From Thalassospira indica (GTDB lineage: Bacteria > Pseudomonadota > Alphaproteobacteria > Rhodospirillales > Thalassospiraceae): a stretch of 64,000 nt of DNA. The stretch covers positions 3,474,001-3,538,000 of the forward strand of contig NZ_CP031555.1 of NCBI RefSeq assembly GCF_003403095.1. Reading direction: 5' to 3'. Below, piece after piece: positions 41,177-49,903 of the stretch. The notes under the pieces were generated by a model. It was given only the letters and a program-made list of their open reading frames with translations. It had not been told where the DNA came from and did not search any database. Positions within the stretch are counted from its first letter, which is position 1, and every line of letters starts with the position of its first letter. Position numbers and translations under genes: made by a program.

Positions 41177-41200
41177 GGGTAGGTGCGGTTGCACCTGCCC
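41177..41200 (+). terminator. Hairpin between esterase and ohr genes (possible attenuator)
   Basis: GGGTAGGTGC (41177-41186) pairs with GCACCTGCCC (41191-41200), with one G-T pair and a 4-base loop. It is followed by GCCCCCGGCG, not T. It may stabilise or partly terminate the esterase transcript rather than act as a full terminator. Confidence 0.4.
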
Positions 41201-41274
41201 GCCCCCGGCGACATATGAACCTAACAGCCGGGTAATCACCAACCGAACCAATGTTCAAACAAAGGATGAAAACC

Positions 41275-41700
41275 ATGTCTGTTGATGTCAAATACACCGC
41301 ACTCGCTTCTGCAACCGGTGGCCGCGATGGCCGCGCCTCGACTGACGATGGATCGCTTGATGTCAAGCTGTCCACGCCAAAGGAACTCGGCGGTGCTGGC
41401 GGTGACGGTCATAACCCGGAACAGCTTTTTGCCATGGGCTACTCGGCCTGCTTTATCGGCGCCATGAAGGCTGCCAGCGGCCAGACCAAGATCAAGGTGC
41501 CAAATGCCGTCGGGGTTTCGGCTGAAGTCGGTATCGGTCCGCGGGAAGCAGGCGGCTTTGGTATCGCCGTCGAACTCACCGTATCGCTGCCGGGTCTCGA
41601 CAAGGCCGATGCAGAGAAGCTTGTCGAAACAGCGCACACCATTTGCCCCTATTCCAACGCAATTCGCGGCAATGTCGATGTGACCACGACCATCGCCTAA
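41275..41700 (+). CDS. ohr: Organic hydroperoxide resistance protein Ohr
   Basis: A 141-residue Ohr/OsmC-family peroxidase. Catalytic Cys59 is in FAMGYSACFIGAM and Cys124 in HTICPYSNAIRGN. The catalytic Arg is probably the one in GGRDGRA near the N-terminus. It reduces organic hydroperoxides with lipoyl-type reductants. ATG 41275 is chosen because AAAGGATG lies upstream and it gives the usual length; an ATG at 41251 adds eight residues. Last gene of the OhrR-controlled locus. A strong terminator follows. Confidence 0.95.
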   Translation: MSVDVKYTALASATGGRDGRASTDDGSLDVKLSTPKELGGAGGDGHNPEQLFAMGYSACFIGAMKAASGQTKIKVPNAVGVSAEVGIGPREAGGFGIAVELTVSLPGLDKADAEKLVETAHTICPYSNAIRGNVDVTTTIA

Positions 41701-41754
41701 TTTTCGTCTCCCCCCTGCTGGTCAGCTCCCCCCAAACTGCTGACCAGCAATTCC

Positions 41755-41786
41755 AGGCCCGGTGTCCCCCGCACCGGGCCTTTTTC
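41755..41786 (+). terminator. Terminator after ohr
   Basis: AGGCCCGGTG (41755-41764) pairs with CACCGGGCCT (41772-41781), followed by TTTTCG. A second hairpin (TGCTGGTCAG at 41717-41726 with CTGACCAGCA at 41739-41748) precedes it. Confidence 0.9.
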
Positions 41787-41821
41787 GTTTCCATTCGCCA
41801 ACGGCCAAACTGGGCTGTTTT

Positions 41822-43483
41822 TTATAAAACAGTCTGTTGAATACCTTGACGGAGAAACTGGAAGTCAGCACGATTAAAGTTCTGGGGCACATGAATCATC
41901 TTTTGATTATACTCATTCCCGGACAACCGCCAAAACTTTACCCGGTTGTCATTTTCACCAAACCCCATAATCAGGTCACCTCCAAGTGGAGCAACATTTT
42001 CAGCAAATTGCAAATATGCAGGATTTGCCTGATCATGAACCAGCCAAGCATTCGAAAGCCGAACCAAGCTATCGTTATTCATATCCAGTTCGTAAAAGAA
42101 GCTGAAATAGAAAGCCATCGGATGGAGAATGAGAGCATTTCCAGCAGGATTGGCCAAAATACCAGTTGCCCAGGCAAAACGGTTATTCCCCCACGGCATT
42201 ACAATGCCATTCGCGTCGTTCCAAGCTGTAAGCACCACATCAGCAAGCGAGCTTCGCAGCAACCGCCGCTGCAGAGCATTTAGTACTGCCGTGCGATCCG
42301 CTTGCGTCGCAGGATTGTTGTAACTTTGCGCAAACAAATTATCACCACATCCAAGATGGGCGGCGAAATACTGATCCACCGAATCAGCAAATCCATTGTT
42401 ATTTCTATAGGCGGTAATTGCAGCGGAACGGTTCGCGGGTGGATTGGGAATATTTGCTTGCCCAGGGCTTGCAATATGCAAGATCAGATCCGCCAGGAAA
42501 GAGGCGTACTTATACAAAATCGGATGAAGAATCTTGACATGCCCGACCCCGATCCTTGTGTTGTTGTTTGCCGGATTGGGAATCAAGGGTCCGCTGCTGG
42601 AAAACATCACAAGGGGCATTGCACCCGGGTGCATATCATTTATGTAATTTTCGACATCCAAAACCATGCCACCCGAATTTGGCTGCGTACTGTTGCAGCG
42701 TAGATCTCCGTTGACGGCTGTCGCAAACAACGCGTTTCCGCTATTTCCATTTTGTTGTGTTTGAAAAACGGTCAGTGGATTTCCTCGCTGGGTCAATCCA
42801 TAAACCGCACACAGATAGTTATTCTTTTCGAAGAAGCCATAATTTTTCTCCATCTGGGTCGAAACATTCAAACCATAAAAACGCCCAGGACCCAGAGCAT
42901 GCTGATGATTGACCAAATCAATGGTTAACTCGTTCACCTTTACACATAACGTGTTACCTGCCACAGCCTGAACAACGTTTCCTTGATCATCATAAACCGG
43001 ATCTGCCGGTGCTGGCGCTGCGCGTGTGGGGTCGGGCTGATAGCGATGCGAATGCAGGTAATACTGCCCATAAGCACTGAAAATACGAGGATCTTCAAAC
43101 CCGTCAGTATCTTCAAGAATGGTATCATTAACCACAGCGATTGCGTTTTGCGGGACGTTTTGAGTGGTATCAATTTGAATATGCGCCACACCAACACCGT
43201 CGAAGTATCGATTGGTACGAACGTTCGGTACGGTTGCTTCGACTGTGGCGTTTCCTGTTGCCCCCCGCCATCCGGCGGCCCACGGCGTTCCAGCTTGCCC
43301 GGGCAATACTGGTGCTGGATTGGCAAATGGATGATACACCATGGCGCGATAGACCATCACAAAGTCATGTACATTATTGTTGGTTCCTGCATGGACCCAG
43401 CTGTTGTTGAATTTGATGACGTTGGCGCGATTCACATTGGTAATCGTCGCAGTCAGCAAGTTCGTCAGATCTATATTCCACAT
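41822..43483 (-). CDS. Putative five-bladed beta-propeller glycan-active protein (GH43/GH130-like), novel
   Basis: A 553-residue protein without signal peptide. What is seen: motifs recurring at blade-like intervals. These are KFNNSWVHAG..VHDFVMVYRAM (24-48), GFEDPRIFSAYGQYYLHSHRY (128-148), KNYGFFEKNNYLCAVYGL (213-230), GVGHVKILHPILYKYASF (312-329) and GDLIMGFGENDNRVKFWRL near 500-520. An EDPR motif, a KN..FF..YL block, a G.GH block and a final G.GE.D.. block in this order are characteristic of five-bladed propeller glycosidases/phosphorylases such as GH130 and GH43 relatives. Overall it is Asn-rich, with long inserts. It lies 22 bases after the 43506-44099 gene, so both form an operon, and the region is lower in GC than its neighbours. 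GGAAGGGG lies upstream of ATG 43483. Substrate and role are unknown. Confidence 0.6.
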   Translation of the reverse strand: MWNIDLTNLLTATITNVNRANVIKFNNSWVHAGTNNNVHDFVMVYRAMVYHPFANPAPVLPGQAGTPWAAGWRGATGNATVEATVPNVRTNRYFDGVGVAHIQIDTTQNVPQNAIAVVNDTILEDTDGFEDPRIFSAYGQYYLHSHRYQPDPTRAAPAPADPVYDDQGNVVQAVAGNTLCVKVNELTIDLVNHQHALGPGRFYGLNVSTQMEKNYGFFEKNNYLCAVYGLTQRGNPLTVFQTQQNGNSGNALFATAVNGDLRCNSTQPNSGGMVLDVENYINDMHPGAMPLVMFSSSGPLIPNPANNNTRIGVGHVKILHPILYKYASFLADLILHIASPGQANIPNPPANRSAAITAYRNNNGFADSVDQYFAAHLGCGDNLFAQSYNNPATQADRTAVLNALQRRLLRSSLADVVLTAWNDANGIVMPWGNNRFAWATGILANPAGNALILHPMAFYFSFFYELDMNNDSLVRLSNAWLVHDQANPAYLQFAENVAPLGGDLIMGFGENDNRVKFWRLSGNEYNQKMIHVPQNFNRADFQFLRQGIQQTVL

Positions 43484-43505
43484 TTTCTACCCCTTCCGAT
43501 TGCCC

Positions 43506-44099
43506 TTACTGATGACTCATGAGCGATGAGGAAACACTTTGTTCGATTTCCTTGAACGGCTTGACACCATCGAAAGACACTGTGCCCGTAAATCTCTGAT
43601 CAGGAGGCGCTGGCGCCATAACATCCATAGAAGGAATTGCTGGTTCGGGTTTCCCCGCTGCCTCTGTGCCAGACGGCTGGGCACCAGTGCCAGTGGATTG
43701 AGAGGCAGATGGCGGCACACCAATCAGGGCAATCATCATTTCAAGAGCATTGAGTAAAGTTTGCAGCGTCTTGTTCTGTGATTGCAGGACGGATGGCTGA
43801 ACTTTTCTGGCAGTATTGAGCTGTCCAAGGCCTGCCATCTCAATATTGGCATCCATCAGTTTATGAACTTCAGGAACAATCCGCTGCGATGCTTCGGCCC
43901 GCAATTCCTGATAGGTTTGCGCTGTCCCGTTGGTCTCATTGTTCAAGACGTGCTGGGAAAATGTGCGTAACTGACTGGCCATTGCCTTTAACTGGCTCGA
44001 TCCGGAGTAATCAGGATGCGCCTGAAGGTCGGCAATTACTGTCTTGATCAGTTTTCCCACGGTCTCAATCGAACTTTTGATTTTTGTGCTATCTGCCAT
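43506..44099 (-). CDS. Helical protein of unknown function, partner of the beta-propeller protein
   Basis: About 197 residues from ATG 44099. Residues 1-130 are almost all helix (SSIETVGKLIKTVIADLQAH, QLKAMASQLRTFSQHVLNN, YQELRAEASQRIVPEVHKLMDANIEM, LQSQNKTLQTLLNALEMMIALIG). From 132 on it becomes a Pro/Ser/Thr/Gly-rich linker (PPSASQSTGTGAQPSG), then a short tail with SFDGVKPFKEIEQSV. It has no signal peptide or membrane segment and resembles no family I know. A helical bundle with a flexible tail directly upstream of the propeller gene suggests an adaptor or chaperone for it (inference). Confidence 0.55.
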   Translation of the reverse strand: MADSTKIKSSIETVGKLIKTVIADLQAHPDYSGSSQLKAMASQLRTFSQHVLNNETNGTAQTYQELRAEASQRIVPEVHKLMDANIEMAGLGQLNTARKVQPSVLQSQNKTLQTLLNALEMMIALIGVPPSASQSTGTGAQPSGTEAAGKPEPAIPSMDVMAPAPPDQRFTGTVSFDGVKPFKEIEQSVSSSLMSHQ

Positions 44100-44202
44100 G
44101 ATGAAGCATCCGTTGTGAGCCTGCCCTTTTCTGACGGCGGGGGACGCGGTTTGTGATTGAAACATGCTGGACGGCCCGCTCATTCCGGTCTATCGAAACC
44201 GC

Positions 44203-44658
44203 ATGATCACAACATCCACCCTGCTCGCAGGCCTGTTCTTATCGGCCCTGACATCCGCAACCATCCTGCCCGGCACGTCCGAGGCGGCGTTGGCCGCGCT
44301 CATTGCGTCTGGCGATCATGCCATATGGTTGTTGGTGCTGGTCGCCACTGTGGGCAATGTTTTTGGATCGCTCATCAACTGGTGGCTTGGCCTTTATGCC
44401 GAGCATTTGAAGCACAAGCGCTGGTTCCCCGTCTCCGCCGAGGCACTGGATCGTGCATCGCGCTGGTTTAGCAAATACGGGCTGTGGTCATTACTGCTTT
44501 CATGGCTTCCGATTATTGGTGATCCGCTCACGCTGTTTGCCGGGGTCATGCGGGTGCGCCTTCTGCCCTTCATCATTCTGGTGACCATTGGCAAGGCGGC
44601 GCGCTATGCCATGATTGCCGGTGGGGCAACTGGTTTATCGAACATGTTTTCCGGTTGA
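44203..44658 (+). CDS. YqaA-family (DedA-like) membrane protein
   Basis: About 151 residues from ATG 44203; an upstream ATG at 44164 is possible. SALTSATILPGTSEAALAALIASG is the YqaA opening (TxxPGxSE). GNVFGSLINWWLGLYAE, RWFSKYGLWSLLLSWLPIIGDPLTLFAGVMRV and IGKAARYAMI follow: re-entrant helices of the DedA/VTT superfamily. These proteins are linked to lipid scrambling or undecaprenyl-phosphate recycling. Its start overlaps the upstream flank of the divergent island gene. Confidence 0.88.
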   Translation: MITTSTLLAGLFLSALTSATILPGTSEAALAALIASGDHAIWLLVLVATVGNVFGSLINWWLGLYAEHLKHKRWFPVSAEALDRASRWFSKYGLWSLLLSWLPIIGDPLTLFAGVMRVRLLPFIILVTIGKAARYAMIAGGATGLSNMFSG

Positions 44659-44836
44659 AGCACGAAATAATTCTTCAAAATATCGAAAAATAAAACCGCT
44701 CCCCTTCAGAAAATTCACCTTTGATTTAAATATTTAAAAATAAATCAATTGTAATATTACATCATCAATGTTTTCCTTTGATCTAACAGAGCCGCGAAAA
44801 ATACTTTTCACGGCCTGATTAAAAGGAATTTTATTT

Positions 44837-45205
44837 ATGGCTATCGAAATCCCTGCATGGACAAAGCCCGGAATTTGGGGCGGCATTATCGGCGCCGCAC
44901 TGATCACCATTGTCGGTTTTAGCACAGGCTCGGTGGTATCTGGTGGCACTGCGCAGGAAATGGCCGATGCAAGTGGCAAGGAAGCAACGATCTCGGCAAT
45001 GGCACCGGTATGTGTCGCCCAGTTCAAAATGCTTTCGCCCAACAATCAGACGGCGGAACTTACGGCCCTCAAGGCTGAAAGCTCTTACAAGCGCGACGAT
45101 TTCGTGATTGCAAAAGGCTGGGCAACCATGCCGGGCAGTGACGAACCCAACAACGAGATCGCTCAGCGCTGTGCATCGCTTCTGATGGATCTGACGACAA
45201 ACTGA
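44837..45205 (+). CDS. Membrane-anchored periplasmic protein of unknown function
   Basis: A 122-residue protein. One membrane helix at about 12-35 (GIWGGIIGAALITIVGFSTG) is followed by a periplasmic alpha domain with SGGTAQEMADASGKEATISAM, PVCVAQFKML, TALKAESSYKRDDFVIAKGWATMPG and a final AQRCASLLMDL. The two Cys could pair. Small conserved proteins of this shape (VCV..F...... GWATMPG) occur across Rhizobiales/Rhodospirillales without known function. AAGGA precedes ATG 44837, and a strong terminator follows. Confidence 0.75.
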   Translation: MAIEIPAWTKPGIWGGIIGAALITIVGFSTGSVVSGGTAQEMADASGKEATISAMAPVCVAQFKMLSPNNQTAELTALKAESSYKRDDFVIAKGWATMPGSDEPNNEIAQRCASLLMDLTTN

Positions 45206-45258
45206 TCTGAAACCGGTTCCGGCGCAGCAACCGGAACACGGATATCGACAGCACGCAA

Positions 45259-45290
45259 CGCAACCGGCTCCACATCCGGTTGCGTTTTTT
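45259..45290 (+). terminator. Terminator after the small membrane-anchored protein gene
   Basis: CGCAACCGG (45259-45267) pairs with CCGGTTGCG (45276-45284), followed by TTTTTT. Confidence 0.92.
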
Positions 45291-45402
45291 ATGCCCAAAG
45301 CCGCAATCACCTTCGCGCAGGTCAATTTTGTTCAATAAACGTGCCGCGAGACAGCGCATGTTGATCAACAACAAAAAACACTACCCTGCGAGGAACACCA
45401 AG

Positions 45403-46011
45403 ATGTCCGGCTTCACCGCCACAATCAGCCTCTATCTTTCCATGGCCGCCTTTGCGCTTGCGGCCTCGATCACGCCGGGACCGGTCAATATTCTGGTGCT
45501 GAGTTCGGGCGTGCAATATGGCTTTCGCCCATCCCTTCGCCTTGTCTTTGGCGCAACGGCCGGTTTTTGCCTGATGTTGCTTTTGATCGGGCTTGGTCTG
45601 CATGAAATGCTGGAAGCCTTCCCGCAACTGACCACTGTCATTCAGTGGGCCGGGGTGGCGTTCTTGCTGTTCATGGCCTGGAAACTGGCAAAGTCGAATG
45701 GTGAGCTTGGCAAAGGCGATGCCCAAACCGGGCCAAAGGCCATCACCGGGGCTGTCATGCAATGGCTCAATCCCAAGGCCTGGCTCGCATCCATCGCCGG
45801 GATGGGCGCCTATGCCGCCTCCGGCGCGCCAACCCTGATCTGGGAATTCACCGCCATCTACTTTGTCATCTGCTTTGCCTCGGTCGCGTGCTGGGCCTAT
45901 GCGGGCGCGTTCCTGTCGCGCTTTCTGGGTGAACCATCGCGCATCCGCGCGTTCAACCGGGCGATAGCGGTGTTGCTGATCGCCAGTGCCGCTTATCTTG
46001 TTTTCGGATGA
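45403..46011 (+). CDS. LysE/RhtB-family amino acid exporter
   Basis: About 202 residues from ATG 45403 (AGGAACACC upstream), five or six membrane helices. Family signature: FALAASITPGPVNILVLSSGVQYGFRPSLR, then GLGLHEMLEAFPQ and AVMQWLNPKAWLAS (NPK motif). It exports amino acids or related metabolites. It converges on an AraC-family regulator gene, a frequent arrangement in which the regulator controls the exporter, though from the far strand here. Confidence 0.9.
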   Translation: MSGFTATISLYLSMAAFALAASITPGPVNILVLSSGVQYGFRPSLRLVFGATAGFCLMLLLIGLGLHEMLEAFPQLTTVIQWAGVAFLLFMAWKLAKSNGELGKGDAQTGPKAITGAVMQWLNPKAWLASIAGMGAYAASGAPTLIWEFTAIYFVICFASVACWAYAGAFLSRFLGEPSRIRAFNRAIAVLLIASAAYLVFG

Positions 46012-46035
46012 ATGCGGCTGCCTAACTTGCGGCGA

Positions 46036-46065
46036 GGGATTCCCGCCTGCGCGGGAATGACGACA
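46036..46065. repeat. Dispersed REP-like palindromic repeat
   Basis: GGGATTCCCGCCTGCGCGGG followed by AATGACGACA: a short palindrome (TTCCCGC/GCGGGAA) with the ATGACGA flank typical of intergenic repeats in many proteobacteria. A partial relative (CTCGTCATGCCCGCG) follows at about 46079. It lies between two convergent genes and may also end transcription. Confidence 0.65.
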
Positions 46066-46117
46066 TAGCTAAGCCTTCCTCGTCATGCCCGCGACGACGT
46101 GCATCCATAGCCCCAAA

Positions 46118-46975
46118 TCACGCCACCTGGGCCCGGGCATATTGCCGTGGCGTTGCCGCCATCAGACGCTTGAAAATGCGCTGGAAATGCGCCTGATCGG
46201 CAAAGCCGGTTTCAAGTGCGACATCAACGATTTTCTCCCCGCGCCTAAGCGCATGGCGTGCGCGCTGCACCCGGCAATTGATCAGATAGGCATAAGGCGT
46301 CATGCCAAAACTCCTTTTAAACGCCCGCACCAGATAGGACCGGGAATAGCCAACCAGTGCCGCCAGATCATCCAGACTGATATTTTCGGCATAATGGGCC
46401 CGGATATACTCGCCCACCCGGGCCATCTTGCGATCATGGACCGCACCGGCGGCCTGCAATTCGCAGCCCCCCAGCACACCGCGCCGATCCAGCTGCACAT
46501 GCAGATCGCCAAAGAACGACACAAGGGCGGTTTCCTTGCCAAGAATATTGACATCCGGATTGGCCAGCATATCGGCAAGATCGATCAAGCCATCATAAAG
46601 ATGCGGATCGTGGCTAAGCGTATCGGAAAACATCGCAAACTTACCGGCCGCATCGGCATCCAGTTCAATCTGCAAATCCAGAAGCCAGTCCGGATCAACA
46701 AACAACATGTCATAAACCCAATCCGCCCCCTTGACCGGGTTGCAGCCATGCACGTCTTCGGGGTTCAGGATCACCACTGAGCCTGCCTGCGTTTCATGGG
46801 TTTTGCCCCGGTTCCAATAGGTGCTGTAACCACCCTTCACCGTACCAATCGAAAAGGTATCGTGGCTGTGGCGCTCATAACAAACAGCATGCCCGTCCGC
46901 CACACGTCGCAATTCGACAAACGGCATGGCGTCATCGCGCCAGAAATGCTGATTGCGGGTATCGGGGGCTGCCAT
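46118..46975 (-). CDS. AraC-family transcriptional regulator
   Basis: A 285-residue regulator. The N-terminal cupin sensor (about 10-150) has CYERHSHDTFSIGTVKGGYSTY and VILNPEDVHGCNP. The C-terminal AraC domain (about 185-283) has two HTHs: ISLDDLAALVGYSRSYLVRAFKRSFGMTPYAYL and KIVDVALETGFADQAHFQRIFKRLMAATPRQY. The sensor type is that of regulators of amino acid exporters and catabolism. It is divergent from the helicase gene. Confidence 0.9.
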   Translation of the reverse strand: MAAPDTRNQHFWRDDAMPFVELRRVADGHAVCYERHSHDTFSIGTVKGGYSTYWNRGKTHETQAGSVVILNPEDVHGCNPVKGADWVYDMLFVDPDWLLDLQIELDADAAGKFAMFSDTLSHDPHLYDGLIDLADMLANPDVNILGKETALVSFFGDLHVQLDRRGVLGGCELQAAGAVHDRKMARVGEYIRAHYAENISLDDLAALVGYSRSYLVRAFKRSFGMTPYAYLINCRVQRARHALRRGEKIVDVALETGFADQAHFQRIFKRLMAATPRQYARAQVA

Positions 46976-47076
46976 TGTGGTCCGTCTTCTTGTGTTTGGG
47001 TGATTGCTCTATAAATTCCAAGATAGGTCAATTTCCCCGGTGGCGCCACTGTCGCTGTCTGCTTATAGTGCCCCAA

Positions 47077-49860
47077 ATGTTCGATGATCGTTCCGAAGAG
47101 TCCCAGCCGCGTTTCATGCCGCCCAACGCACCTGTCATGGTCGTTGGATTGCGTCATGCTGTGTTTCTCTCGCCCGATGGCGAGATCGAGGAACTGCCGC
47201 ACGGGGCCGCCGCCAAGCGCGCCCGGTCATCACGCCCCATTCTGGTCCATACACCGGCCTGCGCAAGGCGGCTGAAATCCGATCCGTTTCCGGCCCATGA
47301 CCTTCTGGAGCTTTTTGCCTTTGTCCGCCCGGCACAGTTTTGCGTGCCGACCCCACGCGGCATAGCGCTGGCGACCGGGCAAAAACCCGCCGATGACCTG
47401 ATCGGTCAGGCAGAGGCACTGGCAGAAGCCATGAAACGGCTTTTGCAGGAACTTGCCACCCTTCATCGCAACAAACGTGGGCCAGCACTTTCGGTTGCAT
47501 GGCCGATGGCGCGCGGACATTGGCCGTGGGGTGTGTCGGTTCTGGCCGCCCTTGGGGCTGATGGCGATGGCCCGCACCGCTATGCGGTCTATGAAGGGCT
47601 TAAAGTCTGGAAGAAACTTGGCGAGTGGGCCGAACATGCCCCGCCACCGCCGCCTGCCAATTACCCGGTTGATCCCAAGGATGCGCGCAAGCGCCTGAAG
47701 GAGCTTCTCGGCGAAGGCGCCGAGGAACGCCCGCAACAGGCCGATTATGCGTCGTCTGTCTGCTCCGCCTTTGGCCCGCGCCTGCATGATGGTGCGCCCA
47801 ATATTGTCTTGGCCGAGGCCGGAACGGGCACAGGCAAAACATTGGGTTATGTCGCCCCGGCGTCGCTTTGGGCCCAGAAGAATGACGGTGCGGTGTGGAT
47901 TTCGACCTATACCCGCAACCTGCAACGCCAGATCGATCAGGAACTTGATCGACTGTATGATGATCCCAAGGACAAACGCCTTAAGGCCGTGGTGCGCAAG
48001 GGACGGGAAAACTATTTCTGCCTTCTGAACTTCGAAGAAGCGCAAAGACCGCTTGCCCAACAACCACATCAAGCCACCCCGCTTGGCCTGATTGCGCGGT
48101 GGGCATCGCACACCCGTGATGGCGATATGGTCGGCGGTGATTTCCCGGCCTGGCTGACCGAATTGCTTGGCAATCGCTTTACCGGCGCGCTGGCCGATCA
48201 GCGCGGCGAATGCATCTATGCCGCCTGCCCGCATTATTCGAAATGCTTTGTCGAAAAGACGGTACGTCGCGCCCGGTCGGCCGAGATTGTGGTCGCCAAC
48301 CATGCGCTTGTCATGGTGCAGGCGGCCTTGGGTGGACTTGATGATGCATCCATGCCGACGCGTTATGTCTTTGACGAGGGTCATCATCTTTTTGATGCCG
48401 CCGACAAGGCCTTTTCGTCGCACCTGACCGGGATGGAGGGGCAGGAACTTCGGCGCTGGCTTCTGGGGGCAGAGCAAAAGGGATCATCGCGGGCGCGTGG
48501 TCTCAAGCAACGGCTTGAAACCCTGATCCTTGATCGCGATGAGTTGCGCGATGCGGTTAATGCGGTGATTGTCGCGGCCCAATGCCTGCCCGAACAGGGT
48601 TGGCTGTCGCGCATTCATGACGGATCACAACATGCCAAGGGCCCGGCGGAGGTCTTCCTTGCCCATGTCCGGGCACAGGTCATGGCACGCTCCGCCGAGG
48701 GGGATCGGGGCTATTCAATCGAAACCGATTGCAAACCGGCACTCAATGAAGTTCTTGCCAGTGCGGCGGATCTCGATCGCGCGCTGGAGGCCATGGAAAA
48801 GCCGGCCAAATCGCTGATCAAGATCATCGCCCATATGCTTGATGAAAAGGCCGACGAGCTTGATAGCGCCGAACGCCAGCGCCTTGATGCCGCCATCCGA
48901 TCCCTTGAGCGCCGTGCCATCATGCAGGTTGGCGCATGGCGTGAAATGCTGGCGTCACTGGTTGAGGAAACACCAAAAACCTTTGTCGACTGGTTTGCCA
49001 TTGAACGCCAGTTTGGCCGCGATTTTGATGTTGGCATGCATCGCCATTACCTTGATCCGACCATCCCCCTGACCACGTCGCTTGCCCCGACCGCGCATGG
49101 TATGGTGGTGACATCCGCGACCCTTCGTGATGGCACGGGCGACGAAGAATTCGACTGGGCCGTGGCCGAGGATCGCACAGGAGCCGCGCACATGCCGCTG
49201 CCTGCCATCCGGGCGGCGATGAAAAGCCCGTATAACTACCGCGAACAAACCCGCGTCTTTATCGTCAATGACCTTGGCCGGGACAACCCGGACCATGTTG
49301 CCGCGGCCTATCGCGAACTATTTCTGGCATCCGGTGGTGGCGCGCTTGGCCTGTTTACCGCGATCAACCGGTTGCGGGCGGTGTATGAGCGCCTGACCGG
49401 GCCGATGGATGAGGCGGGTTTGCAGCTTCTGGCCCAGCATATTGACGGCATGGATGTCTCAACGCTCATCGACATTTTCCGGGTGGAACGCGACGCCTGT
49501 TTGCTTGGTACTGATGCGGTGCGCGACGGGGTGGATGTGCCCGGTGATTCCTTGCGCCTGATTGTGTTTGATCGCGTTCCCTGGCCCCGCCCCGACATCC
49601 TGCACCGTGCGCGCAAGTCGGCATTCCATGGTGCCCGCTATGACGACATGCTGACCCGTTTGCGCATGAAGCAGGCCTTTGGTCGCCTTGTCCGGCGCGC
49701 GGAAGATCGCGGGGTATTTGTACTGCTGGATAACCGCATGCCATCGCGGCTCCTGGGTGCCTTCCCCGAAGATGTCGAGGTACAGCGGGTTGGCCTGCGC
49801 GAGGCGATTGAACAAACGCGAAGCTTCCTTGGCAATGACCGGGATCGCGAAGAAGGTTAA
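47077..49860 (+). CDS. DinG/Rad3-like superfamily 2 DNA helicase
   Basis: About 927 residues from ATG 47077; 47116 is an alternative start and the longer frame from 46975 is not credible. An N-terminal extension (about 1-220) includes a polymerase-exonuclease-like region, then Walker A AEAGTGTGKTLGY (about 248-256). DEGH is at 433-436 (VFDEGHHLFDAAD). Four Cys between them (NYFC, GECIY, AACPH, SKCF) form a likely 4Fe-4S site of the XPD/DinG type. Motifs V-VI are LGTDAVRDGVDVPGDSLRLIVFDRVPWPRPD and MKQAFGRLVRRAEDRGVF. It should unwind DNA 5'-3', for example at R-loops or damaged forks. Confidence 0.9.
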   Translation: MFDDRSEESQPRFMPPNAPVMVVGLRHAVFLSPDGEIEELPHGAAAKRARSSRPILVHTPACARRLKSDPFPAHDLLELFAFVRPAQFCVPTPRGIALATGQKPADDLIGQAEALAEAMKRLLQELATLHRNKRGPALSVAWPMARGHWPWGVSVLAALGADGDGPHRYAVYEGLKVWKKLGEWAEHAPPPPPANYPVDPKDARKRLKELLGEGAEERPQQADYASSVCSAFGPRLHDGAPNIVLAEAGTGTGKTLGYVAPASLWAQKNDGAVWISTYTRNLQRQIDQELDRLYDDPKDKRLKAVVRKGRENYFCLLNFEEAQRPLAQQPHQATPLGLIARWASHTRDGDMVGGDFPAWLTELLGNRFTGALADQRGECIYAACPHYSKCFVEKTVRRARSAEIVVANHALVMVQAALGGLDDASMPTRYVFDEGHHLFDAADKAFSSHLTGMEGQELRRWLLGAEQKGSSRARGLKQRLETLILDRDELRDAVNAVIVAAQCLPEQGWLSRIHDGSQHAKGPAEVFLAHVRAQVMARSAEGDRGYSIETDCKPALNEVLASAADLDRALEAMEKPAKSLIKIIAHMLDEKADELDSAERQRLDAAIRSLERRAIMQVGAWREMLASLVEETPKTFVDWFAIERQFGRDFDVGMHRHYLDPTIPLTTSLAPTAHGMVVTSATLRDGTGDEEFDWAVAEDRTGAAHMPLPAIRAAMKSPYNYREQTRVFIVNDLGRDNPDHVAAAYRELFLASGGGALGLFTAINRLRAVYERLTGPMDEAGLQLLAQHIDGMDVSTLIDIFRVERDACLLGTDAVRDGVDVPGDSLRLIVFDRVPWPRPDILHRARKSAFHGARYDDMLTRLRMKQAFGRLVRRAEDRGVFVLLDNRMPSRLLGAFPEDVEVQRVGLREAIEQTRSFLGNDRDREEG

Positions 49861-49903
49861 TCGGTTTCTTTGGCCTCAATTCTGACGGCGGAAAGGACGC
49901 ACC

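Noticed and set aside
46036..46065. Possible CRISPR or transposon end
   Set aside because: A single palindromic unit with one degenerate neighbour and no spacers; it fits a REP-like intergenic repeat.
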